A stretch of DNA of 64,000 nucleotides from positions 558,001 through 622,000 of the forward strand of contig CAXXNY010000016.1 of the NCBI GenBank assembly GCA_963674805.2. Direction: 5' to 3'. Made by a program: the position numbers and the translations under genes. Below, piece after piece: positions 20,468 to 30,000 of this stretch; within the stretch, counting starts at the first letter, position 1; the number at the start of each line of letters is the position of its first letter. This DNA comes from CALMFG01 sp963674805 (lineage in GTDB: Bacteria; Bacillota; Clostridia; Christensenellales; CALMFG01). The notes beneath the pieces were generated by a model. It did no database searches. It worked only from the letters and a program-made list of their open reading frames with translations, and was not told the DNA's origin.

Positions 20468-23035
20468 ATGGTAGAGTTCTGGGTTAACGGACAATCGGTC
20501 CGTACAGACAAACAAAAAGACCTGTTGAATTTTTTAAGGGATGACCTGCACATCACTTCTGTTAAGGACGGATGCAGCAGCGGCGCATGCGGCACCTGCT
20601 CTGTTTTGGTGGACGGCGTCTCCCGGCGTGCCTGCACGCAAAAACTCGAAAGGCTCGAAGGCAAGCATATACTTACGGTCGAAGGATTATCCGACCGTGA
20701 AAAAGCCGTCTACGGGCACTGCTTCGCGATCTGCGGCGCCGTACAGTGCGGTTTTTGTATACCGGGTATGGTCATTTCCGCAAAAGCGCTGCTGGATCAA
20801 AACTTAAATCCGACAGAGGCGGAAATCCGAAAAGCCATTAAGGGCAATATCTGCCGGTGTACCGGATACGTTAAAATCGTCGAAGCCATTGCGCTGAGTG
20901 CAAAATACTTCCGCGAAGAAATTTCTGTTCCGGTTCAGCCGGATTCCGCATTATTAAAAGACGAAATCATCCGTCCGGATGCGATCGACAAAGTGCTGGG
21001 CAAAGCCGTCTTTACGGACGATATCTATCTTGACGGCATGTGTCATGCGACCGCTATCCGTACCAAATACCCGCGGGCAAAGGTGATTAAAATTGATACT
21101 GCAAAGGCAGCGGCCCATCCGGACTGTGTTGCGGTCATCACTGCGTCCGACGTCCCCGGGAGCAACAAACACGGCCATCTGGTCAAAGACTGGGATGTGT
21201 TGATAGCCGAAGGCGACATTACCCGCTATGTGGGCGACGCAATCGCGCTGGTGGTTTCAAAAAACAAAGAGACGTTAAATGAAATCTGTGATTTAGTCGA
21301 TATCGCATATCAGCCCTTAACCCCGATGACATCACCGGTTGATTCTTTAAAGCCTGACGCGCCTGAACTGCATGAAAAGGGCAATGTCCTGAGCGTCCAG
21401 CATTTAAAGCGCGGACGCGACCCTGAAGAAGTCTTTAAGACATCCGCCCATGTGGTCACGCGCCATTATTCCACGCCCTTTACCGAGCACGCCTTTATGG
21501 AAACGGAGTGCGCAGTGGCATATCCGGAAGGCGGCGGCATCTTCCTTTATACCGCAAGCCAGAGCATCTTTGACGAACAGCGCGAGATTGCGCATGTGCT
21601 CGGACTGCCGCAGGAAGATATTCATATTCAGTCCACAACCGTGGGCGGCGGATTCGGCGGAAAAGAGGATATGAGCGTTCAGCATCACGCAGCGCTGGCG
21701 GCATATCTCACCCAAAAGCCGGTCAAGGTCAAGCTCAGCCGTCAGGAGAGCATTTTTGTTCATCCCAAACGGCATGCGATGGAAATCAACATGACTTCGG
21801 CATGCGACGAAAACGGCATTTTAACCGCAATTAAAGCGGAGATTATATCGGACACCGGTGCATACGCCTCACTCGGCGGTCCGGTGCTTCAGCGGGCCTG
21901 TACCCACGCGGGCGGTCCGTATAATTACCAGAACGTCGATATCAAAGGTACCGCTGTTTATACCAACAACCCGCCAGCAGGCGCGTTCCGCGGGTTCGGC
22001 GTCACGCAGTCTGTGTTTGCCGTAGAATCCAACATCAACCTGCTTGCGGAGATGGTGGGGATTTCGCCGCTCGAATTCAGAAAACGAAACGCAATCAAAC
22101 CCGGCGATGTACTGCCAAACGGGCAAATCGCCGACGGCTCCACCGCCTTGGTGGAATGCCTTAACGCCATAGAGCCTTATTATGATCCTAAAAAACCCAT
22201 GGGGCTTGCATGTGCGCTGAAAAACAGCGGCCTGGGCGTCGGGGTTCCGGATACCGGCCGGTGTATTGCTTCGGTCGAAGACGGCAAAGTTCGCATCCGC
22301 ACCGGCGCAGCGCGAATCGGCCAGGGCTTGGATGCGGTTATCCTAAAGATCGCATGCGAGACACTCTCCTGCCATCCGAGTGATATCATCATCGAACAGC
22401 CGGACACGGTCCGGACGCCGAACTCCGGCACAACCACAGCATCCCGCCAATCGCTTTTCACGGGAGAAGCGGTCCGGCAGGCCTGCCAGCGGCTGATGGA
22501 AGCCAAGGGTGCACAAGCGTTCGGCAGCATAGAAGGCAAGGAGTTTTACGGCGAATATACCTGTGTCACCGACCCGATCACCAGCACTAAGAAAAATCCG
22601 GTCAGCCATGCCGCATACGGCTACGGCGTCCAGCTGGTGGAGCTGGATGAAGACGGCATGATTAAGCACGTCACCTGTGCCTATGATGTCGGGCGCGTCA
22701 TGAACCGGACGGGTGCAGAAGGCCAGATTGAGGGCGGTGTGGTCATGGGTCTAGGCTATGCCCTTACCGAGAACTACCCTCTGACAGACAGCGTGCCCCA
22801 AGCTACCTATGCCAAACTCGGGCTTTTCCGCGCAGACCAAAGTCCTCCGATCAAGACGATTTTGGTCAACCGGGACTTTAAGCTGGACATGGCGTACGGT
22901 GCCAAAGGCGTTGGCGAACTCGCCACCATCCCGACAGCACCGGCAGTCAGCAGCGCCTATTATCGGGTGGACGGAAAGTTTCGGACGTCTCTGCCGTTAT
23001 CGGATACACCGTATAGCCAAAAGCGCCCTAAATAA
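20468..23035 (+). CDS. Fused [2Fe-2S]-molybdopterin xanthine dehydrogenase, selenium-dependent type
   Basis: An 855-residue fusion of the iron-sulfur subunit (about 1-155: GCSSGACGTCSVLVDG, QCGFCIPGM, CRCTGY) and the molybdopterin subunit (about 165-855: GGGFGGKEDM, GAFRGFGVTQ, RIGQGLDAV, catalytic glutamate in KGVGELATIP). This layout and length match the selenium-dependent molybdenum hydroxylases of Clostridia, in which selenium is a labile ligand of molybdenum and not selenocysteine. No in-frame TGA is used. There is no FAD domain in the protein, so electrons must leave through a partner. Maturation genes yqeB/yqeC and selD are not in the window. AAAGGAG precedes the ATG. Purine substrate is family inference. 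Confidence 0.88.
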   Translation: MVEFWVNGQSVRTDKQKDLLNFLRDDLHITSVKDGCSSGACGTCSVLVDGVSRRACTQKLERLEGKHILTVEGLSDREKAVYGHCFAICGAVQCGFCIPGMVISAKALLDQNLNPTEAEIRKAIKGNICRCTGYVKIVEAIALSAKYFREEISVPVQPDSALLKDEIIRPDAIDKVLGKAVFTDDIYLDGMCHATAIRTKYPRAKVIKIDTAKAAAHPDCVAVITASDVPGSNKHGHLVKDWDVLIAEGDITRYVGDAIALVVSKNKETLNEICDLVDIAYQPLTPMTSPVDSLKPDAPELHEKGNVLSVQHLKRGRDPEEVFKTSAHVVTRHYSTPFTEHAFMETECAVAYPEGGGIFLYTASQSIFDEQREIAHVLGLPQEDIHIQSTTVGGGFGGKEDMSVQHHAALAAYLTQKPVKVKLSRQESIFVHPKRHAMEINMTSACDENGILTAIKAEIISDTGAYASLGGPVLQRACTHAGGPYNYQNVDIKGTAVYTNNPPAGAFRGFGVTQSVFAVESNINLLAEMVGISPLEFRKRNAIKPGDVLPNGQIADGSTALVECLNAIEPYYDPKKPMGLACALKNSGLGVGVPDTGRCIASVEDGKVRIRTGAARIGQGLDAVILKIACETLSCHPSDIIIEQPDTVRTPNSGTTTASRQSLFTGEAVRQACQRLMEAKGAQAFGSIEGKEFYGEYTCVTDPITSTKKNPVSHAAYGYGVQLVELDEDGMIKHVTCAYDVGRVMNRTGAEGQIEGGVVMGLGYALTENYPLTDSVPQATYAKLGLFRADQSPPIKTILVNRDFKLDMAYGAKGVGELATIPTAPAVSSAYYRVDGKFRTSLPLSDTPYSQKRPK

Positions 23036-23064
23036 CCGTATTTAGTCCATTATGTTTGTACTCC

Positions 23065-23103
23065 AGCCGATATTTTGATAGACTGATATCGGCTTATTAT
23101 TAT
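23065..23103 (+). terminator. Possible terminator after the fused xanthine dehydrogenase
   Basis: A 9-bp stem AGCCGATAT/ATATCGGCT (23065-23073, 23086-23094) with a 12-base loop is followed by TATTATTATAT. The T tract is interrupted, so termination may be partial. Confidence 0.5.
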
Positions 23104-23126
23104 ATAAAAACTATTGGAGACTACTG

Positions 23127-24263
23127 ATGAGATGCCCCGAATGCGATCATCATATGCGCTTAAGACCCGCAAAGTGCCCATCATGCGGATACATACTCGC
23201 GCCACTTGAAATTAAAAAAATCAAGCGGCGGCGCCGGCTTTCATTCTGGATTCCTGTCGGCTTGTTTCTTTTAATGTTTTTTACGATTATGCTTGTCGGT
23301 TCATTGCCCGCGCCTTACGTTAAAACCATCTGGCTAAGCGATGATGAAATCGAATATCTGGATACCCTGACCGTCTCAATCGTGTGCGAAAATTACGGCC
23401 TGATGGATACCGATTACAGCTTTCCTGTTTTTATCGATGAGCAAGAAGCGGCGCAGCTGGAATTCTCTCTGGCGGGTGAGGAGGAAAAAAGCCAGGACCT
23501 GTTTTTCAGCATCGATGATTTAGGCGGTCCCGGCGCACACACCCTGCGGATTGAAAACACAGAAATCCCGTTTAGCTTTTTAGAACCCGCTGTACTCAGT
23601 GCCGATTATGAGCCAAGCGATGATTACTATGCCGTCGGCGAACCGTACCAGCTTGCCTTTTCGGTTACCAATTCAGGTGTTTCGGCAGGTTTATTCGACT
23701 TTACCGTCTTAATAGACGATACTGTGCAGGAGACGGACAGCCTGCTCGTTAAAGCTGAAAAAACCAAAGATCATGTCAGCACCGTTTCGTGTGATACGCC
23801 TGGTGCGCATACGCTGAAGATCAATGACGCCGAATACCCCATCACTTTCTATGCCGTGGGTTCTTTGGAAAACGGACAGCAGCTGATAAAAAATACGGTG
23901 CGGGGATACAGCTATTTTGACATAACCAACAACACCGGACAGGACATCGTTTTCTATATCACTCAAAAAGACAGTCCGGAAAAAGCGATAGCCGCGCATT
24001 ATATCAGGGACGGCAAACATTATAAAGTCAAATCATTCCCTCACGGCGATTATTATATGTTTGTCCAAACAGGACTACTGTGGCTGCCGGATGTCTATCG
24101 CTTTGGAAAGAAGGAAAAGATATATCAGTCTGCAGATATTTCGTTTCATAATTCCTCTGACGGTAACTATCAGCACTACCAATATCTTGATCTCGAACTG
24201 ACACCGGCTACACTAACGCAGTATTTTAATCGTGTAGGCGAGCTGCCTGCGTTAACGGAATAG
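23127..24263 (+). CDS. Zinc-ribbon membrane protein with extracytoplasmic beta repeats (paralogue 1)
   Basis: I do not recognise a named family. This 378-residue protein starts with a zinc ribbon (CPEC at 3-6, CPSC at 16-19), then a basic stretch (KKIKRRRR) and one TM helix (about 38-60). The remaining ~315 residues should lie outside the cell: two beta-rich repeats (about 68-157 and 158-243), each with a GxHTLxI strand, like CARDB/Ig-type units. The C-terminal domain (about 244-378) begins ENGQQLIKNTVRGYSYFDI and holds GDYYMFVQTGLLWLPDVYRFGK. It is followed by a second gene of the same architecture. Sensing or surface anchoring is possible but unproven. Confidence 0.8.
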   Translation: MRCPECDHHMRLRPAKCPSCGYILAPLEIKKIKRRRRLSFWIPVGLFLLMFFTIMLVGSLPAPYVKTIWLSDDEIEYLDTLTVSIVCENYGLMDTDYSFPVFIDEQEAAQLEFSLAGEEEKSQDLFFSIDDLGGPGAHTLRIENTEIPFSFLEPAVLSADYEPSDDYYAVGEPYQLAFSVTNSGVSAGLFDFTVLIDDTVQETDSLLVKAEKTKDHVSTVSCDTPGAHTLKINDAEYPITFYAVGSLENGQQLIKNTVRGYSYFDITNNTGQDIVFYITQKDSPEKAIAAHYIRDGKHYKVKSFPHGDYYMFVQTGLLWLPDVYRFGKKEKIYQSADISFHNSSDGNYQHYQYLDLELTPATLTQYFNRVGELPALTE

Positions 24264-24367
24264 CGCTCTGTTTTTCACTGCCAAACAGCATAAATGCTTC
24301 TTTTTTTGCTTCTATTTTTTTTATATAACAAAACACGCATAAAATAACACAATATGGTCTTTTTTGA

Positions 24368-24397
24368 TTGCACTTCCATCTCTGATTCTGGTAGAAT
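24368..24397 (+). promoter_or_regulatory. Promoter of the second zinc-ribbon protein gene
   Basis: -35 TTGCAC (24368-24373), 18-bp spacer, -10 TAGAAT (24392-24397), 47 bases before the ATG. It lies in the 180-base gap between the two paralogues, so the second gene can be expressed separately. Confidence 0.55.
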
Positions 24398-24443
24398 GTT
24401 GTGAACATATTTCAAATACATTTTTTAAGACAGGAGAGATAAC

Positions 24444-25589
24444 ATGAAATGCCCGGAATGTAAAAAAAAGATGAGTCGGCTGGAGACTACCTGTACCGCA
24501 TGCGGTCATGTCCTTACCGAAAAAGATGTTCGAAAAGCCAAAGTAAAACGCAGACTGGCAATATGGATTCCACTCGGAAGCTTTTTGTTCCTTTGCGCTT
24601 TGCTTTTGCTTATCATCTTAATCCCTGAAGCAGACGTTGAAGAAATTACGATTAACAACCCGAACGGAGAGGTTGAATACCTCGAACCGCTCAGCCTTAC
24701 GATATGTTGTTCAAACAACGGCGCTATCAGAACAACATATGAAGTGCCTATAATCATTGATGATGAGACCGTTAAAGTCGCGGAATTCATCATTCCAGGC
24801 TATGAAAACGTAACACAAGACATCACCATCGAGCGCGATGCGTTACCAGATGTCGGCCGGCATACACTCAAGGTACTATACGACGAGACCGATATTGAGA
24901 TACTCGGGCCCGCCAAGTTTGATGTCTTTTTTCCATCTGATGACTTAGCGCTTGCGGTTGGGGAAAATTATGAAATCGACTTTGAGGTTGAAAACAACGG
25001 CCAATCCGAAGGCACCTTCGAATATGCGGTCACTTTTGACGGCCAGGAAATTGAGACAGGTGATATGACAATTGCGGCTGCCAACGTCGGATACGGCACC
25101 ACCTCCGTCAGCAGTGATACTGCCGGATCTTTTGACTTAAGCATTAACGGCACGGCGCTTTCGGTTCCTTTCTATGAATCCAAGCCTTATGAAAACGGCC
25201 ATTACTTAATGAAGAACACCGTTAAAGGGTACAGTTATATTGAGATTAAAAACAATTCTACTAAAGATATGGTTGCTTATGTCACAAAAGCCGATGACCT
25301 GACCACCGCGGTAATCGCAAGATATATAGTCTCTGGAGATGTTCACAAGGTGAACTCCATCGTTTCCGGTGACTATATGTTGTTTATCCAGACTGGTGAA
25401 CTGTGGCTGCCAGAAGTGACAAAATTCGGTAAGAACGAAAAATTCTACGAATATGGTCCATTTGACTTTGAAAATTCTGTGTATAATGGAAGCGGCACAC
25501 TTCAGTACATGCAATTCGACATTTTAGATTGCGAACTCGACCGCTATTTACGCTCGTCAGAAAACTGCCCGACGATTCCTGAAAAATAA
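24444..25589 (+). CDS. Zinc-ribbon membrane protein with extracytoplasmic beta repeats (paralogue 2)
   Basis: This 381-residue protein repeats the architecture of its upstream neighbour: zinc ribbon (CPEC 3-6, CTAC 16-19), basic linker, TM helix (about 38-60), two beta repeats with GRHTLKVL and GSFDLSI strands, and the C-terminal YENGHYLMKNTVKGYSYIEI domain with GDYMLFIQTGELWLPEVTKFGK. The C-terminal domains are most alike, while the beta repeats are diverged. Asp and Glu are abundant outside the membrane. It has its own promoter, an AGGAGAG ribosome site and a strong terminator. Tandem duplication is clear; function is unknown. Confidence 0.82.
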   Translation: MKCPECKKKMSRLETTCTACGHVLTEKDVRKAKVKRRLAIWIPLGSFLFLCALLLLIILIPEADVEEITINNPNGEVEYLEPLSLTICCSNNGAIRTTYEVPIIIDDETVKVAEFIIPGYENVTQDITIERDALPDVGRHTLKVLYDETDIEILGPAKFDVFFPSDDLALAVGENYEIDFEVENNGQSEGTFEYAVTFDGQEIETGDMTIAAANVGYGTTSVSSDTAGSFDLSINGTALSVPFYESKPYENGHYLMKNTVKGYSYIEIKNNSTKDMVAYVTKADDLTTAVIARYIVSGDVHKVNSIVSGDYMLFIQTGELWLPEVTKFGKNEKFYEYGPFDFENSVYNGSGTLQYMQFDILDCELDRYLRSSENCPTIPEK

Positions 25590-25665
25590 GTAGCAATTTA
25601 AAAACGCCCTTCTATTTATTTAGAAGATCATTGTTATAGGGAAATGCGCAACTATTTGACTCATT

Positions 25666-25697
25666 AAAAAAGACAGGCTCTCACCTGTCTTTTTTTA
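25666..25697. terminator. Bidirectional terminator between paralogue 2 and pfkA
   Basis: Stem AAAAGACAGG/CCTGTCTTTT with a six-base loop and T tracts on both strands. It can end the plus-strand zinc-ribbon gene and the minus-strand pfkA operon. Confidence 0.9.
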
Positions 25698-25703
25698 TTG
25701 TTT

Positions 25704-26666
25704 TTATATATCTGTCAGCGTTTGAATCATATTATATAAGTTCCGGTCAAACCGCGGTTCCATGGCTAGCGCTTCGGCGATGTCATCATCCACCACATGG
25801 TTGTCCCTTACGCCCACCACGCGGCCGTACTTGCCTTCTTTTAGGAGCTCAACCGCCCGTACGCCCAGACGCGAGGCCAATATCCGGTCATCCGGTGTCG
25901 GTGTGCCGCCGCGCTGGATATAACCCAGCACAATGGCCTTAACGTCAAGACCGGTTTTTGCGTTGATATAGTTCGCCAGTGATTCGCCCTTGCCCGCGCC
26001 TTCGGATATTATGATAATACTGGTCAGCTTGCCGCGGATGCGGTCATGCACCAAATCATCACAGATGGCGTCGATATCAAACGGCATTTCGGGCAGAAGG
26101 ATATGCTCCGCTCCGCCGGCAATACCCGAAAACAACGCAATGTCGCCGCACCGGTTGCCCATGACTTCAATGACGCCGATACGCTCATGCGATTCCATGG
26201 TATCACGTATTTTTCTGATTTCGCCGACCACGCCGCTGACCGCCGTGTTGAAGCCGATTGTATAATCGGTATACGCGAGGTCGTTGTCAATCGTTCCCGG
26301 CATTCCAATCGTCGGAAACCCCCTATCCCACAACGCTTTTGCGCCGCGGTAGCTGCCGTCGCCGCCAATGACCACAAGACCCTCAATATCAAACGCCTCC
26401 AAAACCTGCAACGCCTTTTGCTGTCCTTCCTCGGTGACAAACTCCTTAGAGCGCGCAGTCTTTAAAATCGTGCCGCCGCCGCCAACGATATCATTGACAT
26501 CCGCGCGGTGCATCTCGTGCACGCGGCCTTCGATTAAGCCTTGATACCCTTTGGTGATGCCCATGATACTGATATGGTTAACCCGGGCCGCCTTAACCAC
26601 TGCCCGGATCGCCGCGTTCATCCCCGGGGTGTCGCCCCCGCTGGTCAGTACGCCAATCCTGTTCAT
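25704..26666 (-). CDS. pfkA: ATP-dependent 6-phosphofructokinase
   Basis: A 320-residue glycolytic enzyme that phosphorylates fructose 6-phosphate. Motifs: LTSGGDTPGMNAAIRAVV, GGDGSYRGA (glycine after the Asp marks the ATP-using and not the PPi-using type), GTIDNDL with the catalytic aspartate, EVMGNRCGDIA and GYIQRGGTPTPDDR. Length is that of bacterial PfkA. GGGAG lies before the ATG. It follows mtrB by 51 bases and is probably the last gene of a dnaE-mtrB-pfkA unit. Confidence 0.97.
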   Translation of the reverse strand: MNRIGVLTSGGDTPGMNAAIRAVVKAARVNHISIMGITKGYQGLIEGRVHEMHRADVNDIVGGGGTILKTARSKEFVTEEGQQKALQVLEAFDIEGLVVIGGDGSYRGAKALWDRGFPTIGMPGTIDNDLAYTDYTIGFNTAVSGVVGEIRKIRDTMESHERIGVIEVMGNRCGDIALFSGIAGGAEHILLPEMPFDIDAICDDLVHDRIRGKLTSIIIISEGAGKGESLANYINAKTGLDVKAIVLGYIQRGGTPTPDDRILASRLGVRAVELLKEGKYGRVVGVRDNHVVDDDIAEALAMEPRFDRNLYNMIQTLTDI

Positions 26667-26717
26667 ATTGTTCTCCCTTATAAAGTTAAAATTTATGTTA
26701 CCGGAATATCCGGTTGT

Positions 26718-26945
26718 CTACTTGCCCGATTCGATTTCGCCGTGCTCGGTCAAAATCTGCGCCTTGCCGCGGATTTTAATCGCAGAGGTGTTCTCGGTGA
26801 ACTGTGCAACCATTACTTCGCCGTTGTCCAGTTTTTCGGTATGGTGAAAGCGCGTGTCGCGCCCCCGTGTCATCCCGATTATATTAACGCCGTCTTCCAG
26901 CGCCTTGATGACGATATATTTTTCTGATAATTCATTGTTTTCCAT
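26718..26945 (-). CDS. mtrB: trp RNA-binding attenuation protein (TRAP)
   Basis: A 75-residue protein that aligns along its full length with Bacillus MtrB. TRAP forms an 11-mer ring that, when loaded with tryptophan, binds (G/U)AG repeats in RNA and stops trp expression. The tryptophan-pocket residues are kept (T26 in GMTRG, Q48, T50, S54), as are the RNA-binding K38, K57 and R59 (HHTEKL, SAIKIRG). GGGAG precedes the ATG. It lies between dnaE and pfkA. No trp gene, anti-TRAP gene or (G/U)AG repeat tract was noticed in the window, so its targets lie elsewhere. Confidence 0.95.
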   Translation of the reverse strand: MENNELSEKYIVIKALEDGVNIIGMTRGRDTRFHHTEKLDNGEVMVAQFTENTSAIKIRGKAQILTEHGEIESGK

Positions 26946-27033
26946 AAAAGATTCTCCCTTGCCGGTCGGTCTGATTGGCAGACTTTGGATTCAGTATATC
27001 AAAAATCCTTAACCAGCACAATCCAATCCATCG

Positions 27034-30000
27034 CTATTTTAAGACGACATTTTCTTCACCGAACGCAGACTTAAGATGCTCGACCAGCTGGCGGGTCAGT
27101 GTAATGCCGTAGCCGCCTTCTGCGACAAAGGCCTTTTGCGACGCTTCCATTCGCACGGTCGTCGGCTGGCTGCCCGGATAGCGTTTTAAGATGTTGACCA
27201 GCTTATCCGTACTGTCGCCGAACTCGGCCGGTATCTTCACATATAATTTTTTATCTTTGATGACATCGTCTTTCTTGTTCAGCACCGTCATGGATTCTAA
27301 AATGATCTTGGGCGGCTCGTCTTCTTTGATATCGATTTTACCTTTAATCTTAACAATATTATCATCATATAAAATCGGTTCAACATTCGCCAGCGGCCCC
27401 TGAAAAACGATGATATCAATGATCGAATATAAGTCTTCCAGCGTGCACAGCGCATAAGACCGTTTATCCTTGGTCGCACGCCGCTTGACGTCGTTTAATA
27501 TTCCGATCAGCTCCACCTCGCGCCCTTCATAATAGCTCATGGCCGAGGGGTCCGATACCGCGGATAAAATCTTGTAGGTGTTCTCCGGCTGGCGTTCAAT
27601 CTCCGCCTCAAACGCCTGCAGCGGATGCCCGCTTAAGTAACTGCCCGTGGTCTGCTTTTCTAAAGACAAAAGCTGGCGGTGTCCGTACTCCGGCAGTTTT
27701 GGGATCTCAATCTCATCTTTTACTTCCAGGCCGAAGCTATCATCAAACAAACTCATCTGCCCGTCTATCGTGCGCTTGTCCTCTTCGCCTACGGTTTTAA
27801 TCGCCAGCTCATAAATCGACATCAGCGATGAGCGCGTGTTTCCGAAGCAGTCAAAACATCCGGCCAGAATTAATCCCTCAAGCGCTTTTTTGTTAATGAC
27901 GCCGTTGGTGCGCTTGACAAAATCCAGAAAGCTGTCATAGGGCTTACTGCCTCTGATGGATACAATCTCCTCAGATGCCTTTCCGCCCACATCGCGTATC
28001 GCGCTGAATCCAAAGCGGATAGCCTTGTTTTCTACGGTAAACTGCTCATAGGATAAGTTGATGCAGGGCTTTAATACATCGATATTCGATTTTTTGCAGT
28101 ACTGCACATACGCCGCTGTCTTGTCCGGCGACCCGATAAAGCTGTTCAAAAGCGCGGTTAAAAACTCGCGTTTATAATGCGCCTTTAAGTATGCCGTTTG
28201 GTACGCAATCGCCGCATAAGCGCAGGCGTGCGACTTGTTGAACGCGTACTGCGCAAAGTCAGTCATCTTGTCAAAGACCCGCTCCGCTGTCCGCTGGTCA
28301 ATGCCGCGGTTAACCGCACCTTCAACGCCGCTGGAACGATCACCGAAGATAAAGATCTCGCGTTCCTTGGCCATCAGGTCTGCCTTCTTTTTGCTCATCA
28401 CGCGGCGCACCATATCCGAGCGGCCCAGACTGTAGCCGGCCATATCCCGGACGATCTGCATGACCTGTTCCTGGTAGACGATACAGCCGTAGGTTTCCTT
28501 AAGCGTTTTCTCAAGGCTCGGATGGTCGTATTTCACCTTTTCGGGGTTGTTCTTTGCTTCAATATAGGTCGGAATCGAATCCATCGGCCCCGGACGGAAC
28601 AGCGATATTCCCACCATAACGTCGCTTAGATCCGTGGGTTTTAACTGTTGCATCAGCCGCCGCATGCCCGGGCTTTCCAGCTGGAACACGCCGTCGGTGT
28701 CCGCCGCTGCAATCAGCTCATAGGCTTCCGGATCATCATATTTCGTTTTTTCAAAATCAATCGCTTCACCGCGTGCCGCTTTAACCATCTCAATCGTATG
28801 CCGGATCACCGTTAAGTTGCGCAGGCCCAAAAAGTCCATCTTTAAAAGACCCAGCGCCTCCAGCGTCCCCATCGGAAACTGCGTAATGACCGATTCATCT
28901 TTGGGATTGATCTGAAGCGGAACGTATTCCATGACCGGTTTTTCGGCAATCACGACGCCCGCTGCGTGCGTGGACGCATGTCGCGGAATGCCTTCCAGCT
29001 TCATACTCATGTCGATCAGCTCTTTGACTTCCGGCTTGGTGTTATATTCCGCGGCAAACCGGTCGCTCTCGACCAGTGCCCGTTTAATGGTCATGCCCGG
29101 GCCGTAGGGAATCAGTTTCGCGATACGCACCGCCTCACCAAACGGAAAGCGCATCACACGTGCAACGTCATGCACGGCCTGCTTGGCGCCGAGTGTGCCG
29201 AATGTAATGATTTGGGCCACATTGTTAATGCCGTATTTTTCCACCACATAATCAATAACTTCCTGCCGGCGTTCGATACAAAAGTCAATATCAATATCCG
29301 GCATGCTGATCCGTTCCGGATTTAAAAACCGCTCAAACAGCAACGTATATTGAATCGGGTCAATATCGGTAATTTTCAGTGCATACGCCACAATGCTGCC
29401 CGCAGCCGATCCTCTGCCAGGACCCACGACAATCCCGTGCTCTTTTGCGAACTTGATAAAATCCCATGTGATTAAGAAATAATCGGTGAATCCCATTGTG
29501 TTAATGACGCCGAGCTCGTATGCGGCACGGTCCAAAATATCCTGATCGGGTTCACCGTAACGCTGTTTTAATCCTTCGTTAACCCGCGCCTCCAGATACG
29601 CTCCATGATCCTGCCCCTCTGGCAGGTGGTACGCCGGCATATGATAGTTGCCGAAGTCCATCACCACATTGCACTGATTGGCGATTTTAACCGAGTTTTC
29701 CATGGCTTCCGGAATCTCCGGAAACAGCGCTTCCATTTCGGCCTGTGTCTTTAAATAAAACTCCTCGGTCTGAAACTTCATCCTGTTTTCATCGTCCAGG
29801 AAGTTGCGCGTCTGGATACACATCAGTACGTCCTGCGCCAGCGCATCCTCGCGGTTGACGTAATGGACATCGTTAGTGGACACCAGCGGAATGTCGTGCC
29901 GACGTGCAATTCGGATGATCTCCGGATTCACCGTCTTCTGCTCAGGCAGTCCGTGATCCTGAAGCTCGAGATAAAAATCGTCGCCGAACATATCTTTCAA

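Noticed and set aside
20468..23035. Selenocysteine protein
   Set aside because: No in-frame TGA is read through; selenium in this family is a labile molybdenum ligand.
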